From Marinobacter sp. S0848L (GTDB taxonomy: Bacteria; Pseudomonadota; Gammaproteobacteria; Pseudomonadales; Oleiphilaceae): a stretch of DNA of 64,000 bases. Made by a program: the position numbers and the translations under genes. The stretch is from assembly GCF_023016065.1 (NCBI RefSeq), contig NZ_JALKAQ010000002.1:62001-126000 (forward strand). The letters are read 5' to 3'. Below the pieces are notes generated by a model. That model was not told where the DNA came from. It ran no database searches and was given only the letters and a program-made list of their open reading frames with translations. Below are positions 35,724 through 45,630 of this stretch, one piece after another (position 1 is the stretch's first letter; each line of letters begins with the position of its first letter).

Positions 35724-37154
35724 TTAGGCTGCCTGCACGGCCGCATTGTTTTCTGCGACAGCTTCTTTCTGACGTATGGTCATGTGCACGTTATACGCCA
35801 TGATTAGCATGCCAGTCAGGAAGGTTGCACCACCGATGAAGCGAACCAGGTAGCCTGGGTAAGAAGCTTCAAGCGCCTCTACAAAGCTGTAGGTTAGGGT
35901 GCCGTCTTCGTTGACAGCACGCCACATCAGACCCTGCATGATGCCGTTAACCCACATTGCGGCGATATACAAAACGGTACCAACAGTCGCAAGCCAAAAG
36001 TGAACGTTGATCAACGACGTGCTGTACATTTCTTTCAAGCCCCAGAGTTTCGGGATCAAATGATAGATTGAACCAATACTGATCATGGCAACCCAGCCCA
36101 GCGCGCCGGCGTGAACGTGGCCGATGGTCCAGTCAGTGTTGTGAGACAGTGCGTTGACGGTTTTGATAGCCATCATCGGACCTTCGAAGGTGGACATCCC
36201 GTAGAACGACAGAGAAACCACCAGGAAGCGAAGAATGGGATCAGTGCGCAGCTTATGCCAAGCGCCAGACAAGGTCATCATGCCGTTGATCATGCCGCCC
36301 CAGGAAGGTGCGAGAAGGATCAGGGACATGACCATACCGGCAGTTTGCGCCCAATCCGGAAGCGCAGAGTAATGCAGGTGATGGCCGCCGGCCCACACGT
36401 AGGTGGCGATCAGGGCCCAGAAGTGGACGATAGAAAGGCGGTAGGAATATACCGGCCGATCAGCCTGTTTTGGTACGAAGTAGTACATCATGCCAAGGAA
36501 ACCGGCAGTCAAATAGAAGCCTACAGCGTTGTGACCGTACCACCACTGCATCATCGCATCGGTAACACCCGCATAGGCAGAATACGATTTGAAAGCGGTT
36601 GCTGGCAGAGCCAGATTGTTAAATATATGGAGCATGGCTACGGTCAAGATAAATCCGCCATAGAACCAGTTGGCCACATAGATGTGAGGTGTGCTGCGCT
36701 TAGTGATCGTACCGAAGAATACCAGGGCGTAAACTACCCAAACGATGGTAATGGCGATGTCGATCGGCCATTCAAGTTCAGCGTATTCTTTGGTGGAAGT
36801 CAGCCCCATCGGTAAGGTGATAACGGCTGAAAGAAGAATGGCTTGCCAGCCCCAGAAAGTGAAAGCGGCGAGGCCGTCGGAAATCAGACGTGCCTGACAA
36901 GTTCGCTGAACAACATAGTACGATGTCGCGAACAGGGCACTACCACCAAAACCGAAGATAACGGCGTTGGTGTGCAGCGGCCGCAGACGGCCGAAATGCG
37001 TGAAGGGTAGATCGAGGTTGAGAGATGGCCAAACCAGCTGTGCTGCAATCAGCACACCCAGAGCCATGCCAACAATACCCCACACTAACGTCATGATGGC
37101 GAACTGTCTCACCACCTTGTAGTTGTATGTCAGGTTTGCGTTTACTGTGCTCAT
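35724..37154 (-). CDS. ccoN: CcoN, catalytic subunit of cbb3-type cytochrome c oxidase
   Basis: A 476-residue haem-copper oxidase subunit I of the C family with about 12 membrane helices. [15 protein letters not shown] carries a haem ligand. The later [31 protein letters not shown] and [10 protein letters not shown] blocks hold the copper and haem histidines. It reduces oxygen at low tension and pumps protons. First gene of ccoNOQP; degenerate FNR/Anr-like sites lie upstream. Confidence 0.97.
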   Translation of the reverse strand: MSTVNANLTYNYKVVRQFAIMTLVWGIVGMALGVLIAAQLVWPSLNLDLPFTHFGRLRPLHTNAVIFGFGGSALFATSYYVVQRTCQARLISDGLAAFTFWGWQAILLSAVITLPMGLTSTKEYAELEWPIDIAITIVWVVYALVFFGTITKRSTPHIYVANWFYGGFILTVAMLHIFNNLALPATAFKSYSAYAGVTDAMMQWWYGHNAVGFYLTAGFLGMMYYFVPKQADRPVYSYRLSIVHFWALIATYVWAGGHHLHYSALPDWAQTAGMVMSLILLAPSWGGMINGMMTLSGAWHKLRTDPILRFLVVSLSFYGMSTFEGPMMAIKTVNALSHNTDWTIGHVHAGALGWVAMISIGSIYHLIPKLWGLKEMYSTSLINVHFWLATVGTVLYIAAMWVNGIMQGLMWRAVNEDGTLTYSFVEALEASYPGYLVRFIGGATFLTGMLIMAYNVHMTIRQKEAVAENNAAVQAA

Positions 37155-37225
37155 AGCCTTACCAATGGGTTCAGGATGGGGAAATTATGCGGTCGCAAGT
37201 ATGGAGAAACCATGACCCCTTTGCA

Positions 37226-37256
37226 ATGACTCAAGTCAACTACTGACATTCGTCAA
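37226..37256 (-). promoter_or_regulatory. ccoN: two tandem FNR/Anr-like boxes before ccoN
   Basis: On the minus strand TTGACGAATGTCAG (37256-37243) and TTGACTTGAGTCAT (37239-37226) both resemble TTGAT-N4-ATCAA, each with changes from consensus. Their centres are 17 bases apart and the nearer is about 78 bases before the ccoN ATG. An oxygen-responsive regulator is expected here from the gene's role. Confidence 0.4.
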
Positions 37257-37342
37257 ATCTGCAAGAATCGGCAACGTTGCCAGTGGGTTGGCTTAGATTC
37301 TTGATACGTAAAAGGGGCTTACAGGTTTTTCTCAAGGCCCAT

Positions 37343-38026
37343 ATGATACCGCTTGATAACACTAAGGTGAATGTTGTGGTCCGAATTACTAATAAAAGCT
37401 ATCCGAAAGGCGCGGAAACCGTTCTGGTTCTTGCGCACGGCGCAGGGGCGCCCGCGGATTCCCCCTTTATGGAACAGTTGGCTGAAGAGTTGGAGGGGCA
37501 GGGGGTTGCCTGTGTTCGTTTTGAGTTCCCTTACATGGAAAAGCGTCGGGAAGACGGGAAGAAACGGCCCCCTGACAGGGCGCCGGTTTTGCTTGAGGCT
37601 TTCAGAGAGCAGATTCAACAGGTTCGAGCGGAGGTGGGTGCCCGGTGCCGACTTGCCATCGGAGGCAAATCGATGGGAGGGCGCATGGCGTCGCTGGTTG
37701 CCAGCGAGGGTGATGCTCAGGTGGACGCAGTGGTTTGTTTTGGCTATCCCTTTCACCCCCCGGGTAAGCTTGATCGTTGGCGTATTGATCATTTGCCCAA
37801 CGTGACCTGCCCGCTTTTGGTGGTGCAGGGCACGCGCGACCCGTTTGGCAAACCGGAAGAGATTGCTGCGCAGGGTAATATAGAAGGCATAACACGGTTT
37901 TGCTGGCTGGACGGTGGCAACCACGATTTCGCCACCTTAGTAAAGCACCCGTTAGATCAGTCTGATCTGATTCGCGAAGCAGCAAAGATTACCCGCCAAT
38001 TTTTGGATGATTATGCCGGGGTTTGA
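37343..38026 (+). CDS. alpha/beta hydrolase of the KANL3/Tex30-like type
   Basis: A 227-residue hydrolase. LAHGAGAPADSPFM provides the oxyanion loop. The catalytic triad is Ser110 (GGKSMGGRMA), Asp167 (QGTRDPFG) and His194 (GGNHDF). The substrate is unknown. The start at ATG 37343 has AAGG upstream; an earlier TTG at 37277 in frame is not needed. It is divergent from ccoN and overlaps the convergent cyclase gene by 16 bases at its 3' end. Confidence 0.85.
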   Translation: MIPLDNTKVNVVVRITNKSYPKGAETVLVLAHGAGAPADSPFMEQLAEELEGQGVACVRFEFPYMEKRREDGKKRPPDRAPVLLEAFREQIQQVRAEVGARCRLAIGGKSMGGRMASLVASEGDAQVDAVVCFGYPFHPPGKLDRWRIDHLPNVTCPLLVVQGTRDPFGKPEEIAAQGNIEGITRFCWLDGGNHDFATLVKHPLDQSDLIREAAKITRQFLDDYAGV

Positions 38027-39870
38027 GGCACTGCCCGGGCGCGGGTAAGTGTGTCCCGCCCGCGGTGCTTCGAGGTATAGAGCGCTTCATCGGCACTTTG
38101 AAACAATTCTTGGGCATTTTCGTGGCCGACGAACTCCGCAATGCCCGCGCTCATGGTGACCGTGACTGTTTCACCGGTTGGCGCATTCATACGTTGGGTG
38201 CGGATGGTTTCGAGAATACCGGTACATATGCGGACTGCGCCGTCGGTATCCGTATCGGGCAGCAGCAGAGCAAACTCTTCGCCGCCGAATCGCACCGCAA
38301 CATCACGGGGGCGTTTTACACGTTCTGCCAGAATGTCGGCGATCAGCCGTAGGCAAGTGTCGCCGAAGTCGTGCCCCCAAGTGTCGTTAATGCGTTTGAA
38401 GTGGTCTGCATCAAGCAGTGCAAGGGTCAATGGTTTCCCGGTTCTTTGGGCTTCGAGGCAAAGTTCGGGGAGTAGGCTGTCCATGTGCCTTCGGTTATGC
38501 AAGCCGGTGAGGGCATCTTTAAGGCTCAAGGCTTCAAACTTTCGATTCGCCTGCTCAAGCCGATACATGGCGGTACGTAACTGCGAGGTACGTTCGTGAA
38601 CTTTTATTTCCAGCTCACTGCGGGCTTGATGTTCAACATTTAATAGCTTTTCGTTCAACAGTCGCCAACGTTGTACCAGTGCGTAGTTTATAAGGACAAC
38701 TTGCGCGCCAACCACGGCCTGCATCATCACTTCTCGCGCCAGGTAGTCTCCCAGGTACCCGAAAGCAGCGGAGGCATAAAACAGGGCGCCCACGACCATC
38801 ACCGCCCAGGCCGCCAAGTACCAAAATGCCGGCTGATACCCCTGACGCCAGCGAAGCGTTGCAACAACGGTCAGAATTCCGATGACGGTCAGGACAAAAA
38901 CCGTGTTGATCAGAATGGATTTGGTATAAGGCATCACCAAAGTCAGTGCAAGTAACCCAGCACCGATCCACGCCAGTGTATGCAGTGCTTTACCGGATAG
39001 CGTGCGCCGCGGAACCTCCAGAAAAGACCAGCCGAACAGTGTCATGGCCAGACCAATCAGCGCGAGCAGGAAAGGGATCGAAAGATTCGACAGTTGAGAG
39101 TTCTCCGGCCAGAAATACTGGTTCGCAAAGCCGCCCATGGCAAACAGGAACATGGCCATTGAGGCCGTGTTGAAAGCATTGAGAAGGTAATAGCGGGTGC
39201 CAGAGCTGACATATAGCAGAAGGTTGAAGATCGCGAGTATGACCAGTGCACCGTAAAACAGCCCATGAATCAGCGTCAGGTGGTTGCTTTCCTCAATGGC
39301 TTGTTCAGGTGTGACCAAACTTAGTGGGATATTGAGGGCGCCACTGCTGTGAACTCGTATATAAATCGTGGCGGCTTCGTCGGCCGCCAGTGTAACGGGG
39401 AGCAGGTAATAGCGGTAGTCTATGCCCCGGCTTGCAAAAGGTGTGTGATCTCCTGTGATTAAATCCGGTGCTGGGTCATGCCCTTTTTGGGTTTCACGTT
39501 TTAGCCAAAACGTGATCTCGTCAAGTAATGGGTAATTGAGCTTCAAGTACCAGAGGGATTGCCGGGTACTCGTGTTTTTTAGTGTGAGCTTGATCCAGTA
39601 GGTAGCTTGAGTGTGACTAAAGACCAAGTCGTGCCCACCGGCAGGTCGCCACGTTAACGCGCCGGGAAGTTTGTCCGGGGCCGTGGCCAGGTGAGCAGGT
39701 TCGCCCGGGTTGGTGACGGCATAACAGAGATAGTGGTTAATGGTTTGGCGCGCATCAGCATGGTTGGCCACAAGTGTTGGGCATTGGCTTTGGGCGAGGG
39801 CATCGGAGGCCACGAATAGACTGGCCAACATAAGGAAACTTGAAAGTATCCAGAACCGTGTGCCGAGCAT
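38011..39870 (-). CDS. 7TMR-DISM diguanylate cyclase
   Basis: A 619-residue sensor. The signal peptide ends about DALAQ (residue 27). A periplasmic 7TMR-DISM extracellular domain (about 30-200) is followed by seven membrane segments (about 215-405), a short coiled coil, and a GGDEF domain with GGEEF at 529-533 and DALTGLHNRR at its start. An RxxD inhibitory site is not obvious. It makes cyclic di-GMP in response to an unknown extracellular cue. ATG 39870 is the only good start, though its ribosome-binding site is weak. Confidence 0.92.
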   Translation of the reverse strand: MLGTRFWILSSFLMLASLFVASDALAQSQCPTLVANHADARQTINHYLCYAVTNPGEPAHLATAPDKLPGALTWRPAGGHDLVFSHTQATYWIKLTLKNTSTRQSLWYLKLNYPLLDEITFWLKRETQKGHDPAPDLITGDHTPFASRGIDYRYYLLPVTLAADEAATIYIRVHSSGALNIPLSLVTPEQAIEESNHLTLIHGLFYGALVILAIFNLLLYVSSGTRYYLLNAFNTASMAMFLFAMGGFANQYFWPENSQLSNLSIPFLLALIGLAMTLFGWSFLEVPRRTLSGKALHTLAWIGAGLLALTLVMPYTKSILINTVFVLTVIGILTVVATLRWRQGYQPAFWYLAAWAVMVVGALFYASAAFGYLGDYLAREVMMQAVVGAQVVLINYALVQRWRLLNEKLLNVEHQARSELEIKVHERTSQLRTAMYRLEQANRKFEALSLKDALTGLHNRRHMDSLLPELCLEAQRTGKPLTLALLDADHFKRINDTWGHDFGDTCLRLIADILAERVKRPRDVAVRFGGEEFALLLPDTDTDGAVRICTGILETIRTQRMNAPTGETVTVTMSAGIAEFVGHENAQELFQSADEALYTSKHRGRDTLTRARAVPQTPA

Positions 39871-40000
39871 CGTAGGCGTTATCTGTTTAAAATGAGGGTT
39901 AACTGTAGCGCGAGTAATCAAGTATCACTGTTAAGCAGGTTAAATTTCATCCCTGTCGGTGTGTCAGAAATCCGGCATAAACTGAATACGTAGGTAATGA

Positions 40001-41077
40001 ATGCAGCAGGTAATGTTGATATGCCGGCCCGGCTTTGAGGCGGAAGCCGGGCAGGAACTGATGGATCAGGCCGCAGAGAAGGGTGTTTTCGGGTACTTCC
40101 AGCCTGAGCGGAATTCCGGTCAGGTACGTTTTACGATCGCGGGCAGCGAATCCGCCGAGGCGCTGATGGCTCGGCTGCCCATGAACCAGCTGGTATTTTC
40201 TCGTGATTGGTTTGCCGTGGTGGGCGAATGTGAGTTGCCAGCGAAGGATCGAGTGGGAGCGATCGTGGGGTTTCTCCGGGAGCACGATTGGACGGGCGTT
40301 GATTGCGCTCGCGTAGAGGTACGATTGCCCGAAAATAATGATGATAAAGACCTTGGCAACTTTGCCCGTAAATGGGTTGCTCCCTTATCTCGGGGACTGC
40401 GCGAAGCCGGCTTGTTGATGGCCGATTCGAAAGCGCGAGCCAACGTTCGTTTGGAGGTGCTGCTTAACGACTTTGGTACCGCGGTAGTGGGCTTTAGCCT
40501 CGAAGGTAATCGCTCGCCTTTTCCTGACGGCATTCTTCGTTTGCGCCTGCCTGCCTCGGCACCGAGCCGCTCAGCTCTGAAGCTGGAAGAAGCCTGGAAA
40601 GTGTTTTTGCCGAAAGAGCGCTGGCTGGATTATCTGGGGGGTGGTAAAAAAGCCGTCGATCTTGGCGCAGCGCCAGGCGGTTGGACTTGGCAGTTAGTAC
40701 AACAGGGCATGCTGGTGTCTGCAGTCGATAACGGGCCAATGAACCCGGAATTGATGGCTAGCGGGCATGTTGAACATGTGGTAGCCGATGGTTATAGCTG
40801 GCAGCCGAAGCGTGCCGTAGACTGGATGGTGTGTGACATCATTGATAAACCGCAGCGTACGGCAAAGTTGGCGGTTGATTGGCTAGGTAGCAGACTTTGC
40901 CGGTACACCGTATTCAATCTGAAGCTACCTATGAAAAAGCGTTACGAAGAATGGCTGACCTGCCGGGATATGATTATCCGAGGGTTGGAAGAAGCGGGCC
41001 TTAACTGCACGTTAAAGGCCCGGCACCTGTATCATGACCGCGAAGAAATCACGTGTTTTATTGAGCGGCATGAATAG
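40001..41077 (+). CDS. rlmM: RlmM, 23S rRNA C2498 2'-O-methyltransferase
   Basis: A 358-residue protein. An N-terminal THUMP-like region starts VMLICRPGFEAEAGQEL. The SAM-binding motif DLGAAPGGWTWQL (from about 217) and the later DWMVCDIIDKP, then FNLKLPMKKRYEEW, place the catalytic K-D-K residues. It methylates the ribose of C2498 in 23S rRNA. The length matches E. coli RlmM (366). Confidence 0.95.
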   Translation: MQQVMLICRPGFEAEAGQELMDQAAEKGVFGYFQPERNSGQVRFTIAGSESAEALMARLPMNQLVFSRDWFAVVGECELPAKDRVGAIVGFLREHDWTGVDCARVEVRLPENNDDKDLGNFARKWVAPLSRGLREAGLLMADSKARANVRLEVLLNDFGTAVVGFSLEGNRSPFPDGILRLRLPASAPSRSALKLEEAWKVFLPKERWLDYLGGGKKAVDLGAAPGGWTWQLVQQGMLVSAVDNGPMNPELMASGHVEHVVADGYSWQPKRAVDWMVCDIIDKPQRTAKLAVDWLGSRLCRYTVFNLKLPMKKRYEEWLTCRDMIIRGLEEAGLNCTLKARHLYHDREEITCFIERHE

Positions 41078-41082
41078 AGTTT

Positions 41083-41376
41083 TCAAGGCATAGGGCTTTG
41101 ATACAGAACGGTGATATGCTCGTCCTGATCCATCATGGGCACCAGCTCAGACATCAGGTCTTTGCGCTCTTCGGAATTGTACCAGCGGTCCCAATCCATC
41201 TCTGAGCGCCAGTTGGCCAGAGTAATGCGGTGGTTAGGATCTTTGCTGTCGACCAGAGTTTCGCCCGAGACGAAGCCGGGAGCACTGACCGCCTGCTGCA
41301 GCACCTTTCGGGCGCGATCTTCGTAAGCGGCTTCAAGTGTCTCGGCAATGTGGCGTTCAATTAAAACCCGAATCAT
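41083..41376 (-). CDS. antibiotic-biosynthesis-monooxygenase-fold protein
   Basis: A 97-residue ABM-type dimeric alpha-beta barrel protein: MIRVLIERHIAE, then GFVSGETLVDSKDPNHRITLANW and WYNSEERKDL. Proteins of this fold include quinol monooxygenases and haem oxygenases, but many have no known function. The start 41376 is supported by GGGAGAC; the frame extends 11 codons further. Confidence 0.78.
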   Translation of the reverse strand: MIRVLIERHIAETLEAAYEDRARKVLQQAVSAPGFVSGETLVDSKDPNHRITLANWRSEMDWDRWYNSEERKDLMSELVPMMDQDEHITVLYQSPMP

Positions 41377-41458
41377 GTAAGTCTCCCGTTTTTTCGTTGC
41401 TATAAACAATAATTTAGCACCGAATCCTTAAAATCACGAGAACCAGAGGAAGTCAGAT

Positions 41459-41701
41459 TTGGAGGACCAGAATTTTCACGCGGAATTGGATACCCGGGGC
41501 TTGTTTTGTCCCGAACCGGTGATGATGTTGCACACGCGCATCGCCGATGTGGAGGTTGGGCAGATATTAAAAGTGATTGCGACCGACCCCTCGACCACTC
41601 GGGATATCCCTCGTTTTTGCCAGTTTCTGGGGCATGAGCTTCTCGAGCATGGCGAGCAGGGCGGGGAGTTCGTCTATCTGATCAAGCGATGTGACGCCTG
41701 A
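41459..41701 (+). CDS. tusA: TusA-like sulfur carrier protein
   Basis: An 80-residue SirA/TusA family protein. Cys17 in LFCPEPVM is the persulfide-carrying residue, and [21 protein letters not shown] is the conserved second half. TusA relays sulfur to the tRNA thiouridylase MnmA (encoded at 58910 here). The start must be TTG at 41459, with AGAGGA eight bases upstream; no ATG occurs before the conserved Met pair in the motif itself. Confidence 0.9.
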   Translation: MEDQNFHAELDTRGLFCPEPVMMLHTRIADVEVGQILKVIATDPSTTRDIPRFCQFLGHELLEHGEQGGEFVYLIKRCDA

Positions 41702-41716
41702 TCAGATATGTGGTTG

Positions 41717-43624
41717 TTAACCTTGATGTGCTGAGCTTAGCTGGCCGAGGTGATTGAGGAATTCCTGTTTGTCCATCTCGCCCAGAACGCGGGCTTCGGC
41801 CATTTCTTCCCCTTTGCCGTCATAAAACAGAATAGACGGGGGGCCGAATAAGCCAAGCTCATCAAGAAGTGCTTGTTGGGCTGGCGTGTTGTCGGTCATG
41901 TCGATTTGCAGCAAAGTGAAAGGCCGCAAAGCCTGAATCACGTCGGGTTGATTGAATACATTGCGCTCCATCACTTTGCAGGAAATGCACCAGTCTGCGT
42001 AGAAATCCAGCATCACGGGTTGGCCTGCTGTCTGGGCCTGTCTCAGTAACGAACGAATCTGTTCGGGATCTTCGACGCGATCAAAGTTGGCGTGGGCTTG
42101 CGTGGCACCCTGGCTGACCCCGGCCGTAGCGGTGAAGGGGGCCAGAGGGCGGAGGGGATCCGTGGCGCCACTGACCGCGCCTGCCAGTAATGCCAAACCG
42201 TAGGCAAACAGTACCAATCCGACGCCTTTTCGGGTGCGCCCCCAGCCAGCCTTTGCCGCATCGAATGCGCCCAGTTGAACGGCTGTAACAGTGATCAGCA
42301 AGCCCCATAGCGTAAGCCCGGCCCAAGCAGGAATCATTCTCTCGATCAGCCAGATCGCAACGGCCAGTAACATCACGCCGTAGAAATGTTTAACGGTCGT
42401 CATCCAGCGGCCAGACGTGGGCAGGAGTTTGCGGCCACCCACGGCCACGAGTATTAACGGCACGCCCATGCCTAAGCCGAGTGACAGTAGGGCAACCCCG
42501 CCGATGACAGCGTCCTGGGTGGTCGAGATGTACAGCAGACTGCCCGCCAGAGGGGCAGAGACGCACGGCGAAACCACCAAGGCCGAAAGGGCGCCGATTC
42601 CGAAGATGCCCAATACGCGTCCACCTGTCAGCCGTTGGCTGGCATCATTGAGTGTTTCCCGGATAAACCGGGGCAATTGGATCTCGAACAGGTCGAACAT
42701 GGATAGTGCAAACACCACAAACAAAGTGGCAAACACTCCCAGTACCCAAGGGGACTGAAGTTGGGCTTGCAGGTTAAAACTGGCGCCCAGTAAACCGGTG
42801 ATAACCCCGGCCGCTGCGTAGGTAATCGCCATGCCGAGCACGTAGCTGCCGGACAGCAGAAGCGCGTGCGCCGTGGTGCGGGTGTTTTGGCCCGATACCA
42901 TGCTGGAAATGATCGGCACCATGGGGAGCACGCAAGGGGTGAAGGTCAAACCTAAACCCAACAAAAAGAACAGGCCTGCGATCATTCCTATGGATTGACT
43001 GGATAAAAAGTCTGCAAGTCCACTGGCGCTGCGGGTGTCCGTGCTCGCTTCGGATGGCGCAGTGCTCTTTGAGGGCGGCGTGTTGACGGCGGATTGAGAG
43101 TTGCCGGAGCCAGGGTAATAAAGAACGTCGTGATTTTGTGGCGGGTAACACAGGCCTGCTTCGGCGCAGCCCTGAAATGATACCTGCAAGTTGGCTTCGG
43201 TAACCCCCTCAGGCAAAGACATCGGGTAGCGAACCTCGACAGGGTCGAAGAATACCGTCATCTCTCCGAAAAATTCGTCGTTGGTCAGAGTGCCTGGCAA
43301 TGAATACTGTGGTTCGCCAACGGTGACACCATCGGTCAAGGGGGTCACGGTAATACGGCTTTTGTATAAATAATGCTCAGGCGCGATGTCCCACGACAAC
43401 ACAAGCTCGCCCCCGTCAGACGTATAGTTAAAGGGCAGAGCTTGCTCCACAGGCAAAAAATCGCTGTTCGAAGTGTTAAAGAAAGAGCTTCCTGCCGCGT
43501 GTGCTGTGGCGGTAACAAAAAAGCTGAATAGTGCGAAAACAGCAACAGCGGACAGCACTTTGGGTGACATAAAGCGCTGAGCTCGTGGGGACACTGTCAT
43601 GGCGGTTCTAATATCCTGTGTCAT
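41717..43624 (-). CDS. dsbD: DsbD, transmembrane thiol-disulfide interchange protein
   Basis: About 635 residues. After a signal peptide (ending THAA) comes the periplasmic DsbD-alpha domain with FQGCAEAGLCYPP. A membrane domain with TFTPCVLPMVP and SPCVSAPL follows. A C-terminal thioredoxin-like domain has DWCISC. All six redox Cys are present. It carries electrons from cytoplasmic thioredoxin to the periplasm, including for cytochrome c maturation, which fits the cbb3 genes nearby. The start is ambiguous: ATG 43624 or ATG 43600. Confidence 0.95.
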   Translation of the reverse strand: MTQDIRTAMTVSPRAQRFMSPKVLSAVAVFALFSFFVTATAHAAGSSFFNTSNSDFLPVEQALPFNYTSDGGELVLSWDIAPEHYLYKSRITVTPLTDGVTVGEPQYSLPGTLTNDEFFGEMTVFFDPVEVRYPMSLPEGVTEANLQVSFQGCAEAGLCYPPQNHDVLYYPGSGNSQSAVNTPPSKSTAPSEASTDTRSASGLADFLSSQSIGMIAGLFFLLGLGLTFTPCVLPMVPIISSMVSGQNTRTTAHALLLSGSYVLGMAITYAAAGVITGLLGASFNLQAQLQSPWVLGVFATLFVVFALSMFDLFEIQLPRFIRETLNDASQRLTGGRVLGIFGIGALSALVVSPCVSAPLAGSLLYISTTQDAVIGGVALLSLGLGMGVPLILVAVGGRKLLPTSGRWMTTVKHFYGVMLLAVAIWLIERMIPAWAGLTLWGLLITVTAVQLGAFDAAKAGWGRTRKGVGLVLFAYGLALLAGAVSGATDPLRPLAPFTATAGVSQGATQAHANFDRVEDPEQIRSLLRQAQTAGQPVMLDFYADWCISCKVMERNVFNQPDVIQALRPFTLLQIDMTDNTPAQQALLDELGLFGPPSILFYDGKGEEMAEARVLGEMDKQEFLNHLGQLSSAHQG

Positions 43625-43722
43625 CAATGCATGTAGAGGTTACGTCCGGGGGGATTGACCAGGCGGCCTGTCAGAAGTTCCCGCTGGTATTGCCTGCTTT
43701 AAAGTCGCACAATAGCGAACCA

Positions 43723-44313
43723 ATGAATCACAATCCAGACGATCTTATCATGCTGTTTAATGACCTGTTCCGGGAAACGCACCGGACTGTGCTGGTCAAA
43801 GGCAGTGACGAACCAGAGTATCTGCCAGCCAGCGAACCTGACGGGCTCGCCAGGGTTGTGTTTGCCCATGGTTTTTTTGCCAGTGCGCTACACGAAATTG
43901 CGCATTGGTGTCTGGCCGGTGCGCATCGCCGTACACTCCATGACTACGGTTACTGGTATTGCCCCGATGGGCGTACGCCCGAGCAACAGCAAGCATTTGA
44001 AAGCGTTGAAATAAAGCCTCAAGCCATTGAGTGGCTGTTTTCGCTGGCCGCCGGGTCACGTTTCCATATCAGCGTGGACAATCTGGCAGGCAATGGCGCA
44101 GCTAACGATCAGGCCTTCCGCGCTAACGTACGCAAACAGGCTAAACACTATCTCGAACACGGTTTGCCTGAGCGCGCGCAAGCATTTTTCGAAACCCTGA
44201 AAGATTTCTACAAAACTTCGGCCCGTTTTATGCAGAGCTGGAACCTCGACCAGGTTCGCATCGCACCAGCGGGCATGGAGACTGATCAAACAAGGACATC
44301 CGAAATTTTATGA
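43723..44313 (+). CDS. epmC: EpmC, elongation factor P hydroxylase
   Basis: A 196-residue protein with the EpmC/YfcM landmark HEIAHW (57-62, ASALHEIAHWCLAG), YGYWYCPDGRT and FESVEIKPQAIEW. It hydroxylates the beta-lysylated lysine of EF-P. E. coli EpmC is 182 residues. The chosen ATG gives the family's N-terminus; an open frame runs 35 codons further upstream and is discounted. Its stop overlaps the rhlB start by four bases. epmA and epmB are not in the window. Confidence 0.93.
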   Translation: MNHNPDDLIMLFNDLFRETHRTVLVKGSDEPEYLPASEPDGLARVVFAHGFFASALHEIAHWCLAGAHRRTLHDYGYWYCPDGRTPEQQQAFESVEIKPQAIEWLFSLAAGSRFHISVDNLAGNGAANDQAFRANVRKQAKHYLEHGLPERAQAFFETLKDFYKTSARFMQSWNLDQVRIAPAGMETDQTRTSEIL

Positions 44314-45608
44314 CGATTGAGACAAAAGACACCAGTAAATTGCGTTTCAGTGATTTGAACCTGGATCAGAAATTGCTCGATGCCATCAGTAAAATTGGCT
44401 TCGAATATTGCACGCCCATTCAAGCCGAAACACTGCCCTGGACGCTGGCCTGTGAAGACCTGATTGGTCAGGCGCAAACCGGTACGGGAAAAACCGCGGC
44501 GTTTTTGATTACCGCAATCCAGACACTTCTGGAGACGCCAGTAAAAGAGTCGGACCGTTATGCGTCTGAGCCGCGAGTGCTTGCATTGGCGCCGACCCGT
44601 GAACTGGCCATGCAAATCGCCAAGGATGCAGAGCATCTGTGCCAGTACACCGGCCACAACGTGGTCACGGTGGTGGGCGGCATGAATTACGATAAACAGC
44701 GAGAGCAACTACAGAACGAAGTGGTTGATATTCTGGTTGCGACACCGGGGCGTTTGATCGATTTCCTTGGCTCACAGGATGTGTACCTCGATCAGCTCGA
44801 CATCCTGATTCTGGATGAGGCTGACCGCATGCTGGATATGGGCTTTATCCCCGATGTAAAGCGCATTATCCGCAAGTGCACGCCCAAGGATGAGCGCCAA
44901 ACGTTGTTGTTCAGCGCTACCTTTAATCAGGATGTTTTGAATCTGGCCTCTATGTGGACCCAAAACGCCGAGTTCGTCGAAATAGAGCCTGAGCAAAAAA
45001 CTGCTGAACGGGTAGAGCAGACCGTTTATTTGATCTCTGACGATGAAAAACTGCCAGTGCTGGTGAACTACCTCAAGCGTCCGGAAGTGGAAAAGGCTAT
45101 TGTCTTTGCCAACCGTCGTGATCAGTGCCGGGATCTCGAAGAGGATCTCAAGAATCAGGGGGTTAAAGTCTCGTTGATGTCGGGTGAAATCGCACAGAAC
45201 AAACGCCTTAAGACCTTGGATCAATTCAAGAAAGGCGATATTCAGGTGTTGGTAGCAACCGATGTAGCGGGTCGTGGTATCCACGTAAACGGCGTGACCC
45301 ATGTGTTCAATTACAACCTGCCGGAAAATGCGGAGGACTATGTTCACCGTATCGGGCGGACCGGCCGGGCGGGGCAGACCGGTGTATCCATCAGTTTTGC
45401 CGGTGAAGACGATGCGTATGCACTGCCGTCTATCGAAACCTACATCAGTCAGAAGCTGAAAACCGCGATACCGGAAGAGGACTTGATGGTTGCGATGGAG
45501 CATCCACCCATCACCCGTAAGCGGGGAGGCCGAAGGCCTCAAGGCAACCGTAGCAGCGGCGGACGCAGTACCGGAGGGCGTGGCCCTCAGCGCACTCGTC
45601 GCAACTGA
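44310..45608 (+). CDS. rhlB: DEAD-box RNA helicase, RhlB-like
   Basis: A 432-residue helicase. Q motif FEYCTPIQAE (31-40), AQTGTGKT (55-62), DEAD (169-172), SATF, and HRIGRTGRAGQTG all intact. The Arg/Gly-rich C-terminus (about 405-432, RKRGGRRPQGNRSSGGR) suggests RNA binding. Its best match is RhlB, the degradosome helicase. The start overlaps the epmC stop (ATGA). Confidence 0.88.
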   Translation: MTIETKDTSKLRFSDLNLDQKLLDAISKIGFEYCTPIQAETLPWTLACEDLIGQAQTGTGKTAAFLITAIQTLLETPVKESDRYASEPRVLALAPTRELAMQIAKDAEHLCQYTGHNVVTVVGGMNYDKQREQLQNEVVDILVATPGRLIDFLGSQDVYLDQLDILILDEADRMLDMGFIPDVKRIIRKCTPKDERQTLLFSATFNQDVLNLASMWTQNAEFVEIEPEQKTAERVEQTVYLISDDEKLPVLVNYLKRPEVEKAIVFANRRDQCRDLEEDLKNQGVKVSLMSGEIAQNKRLKTLDQFKKGDIQVLVATDVAGRGIHVNGVTHVFNYNLPENAEDYVHRIGRTGRAGQTGVSISFAGEDDAYALPSIETYISQKLKTAIPEEDLMVAMEHPPITRKRGGRRPQGNRSSGGRSTGGRGPQRTRRN

Positions 45609-45630
45609 TTAGCGTGATAAGGAGCGGGTT

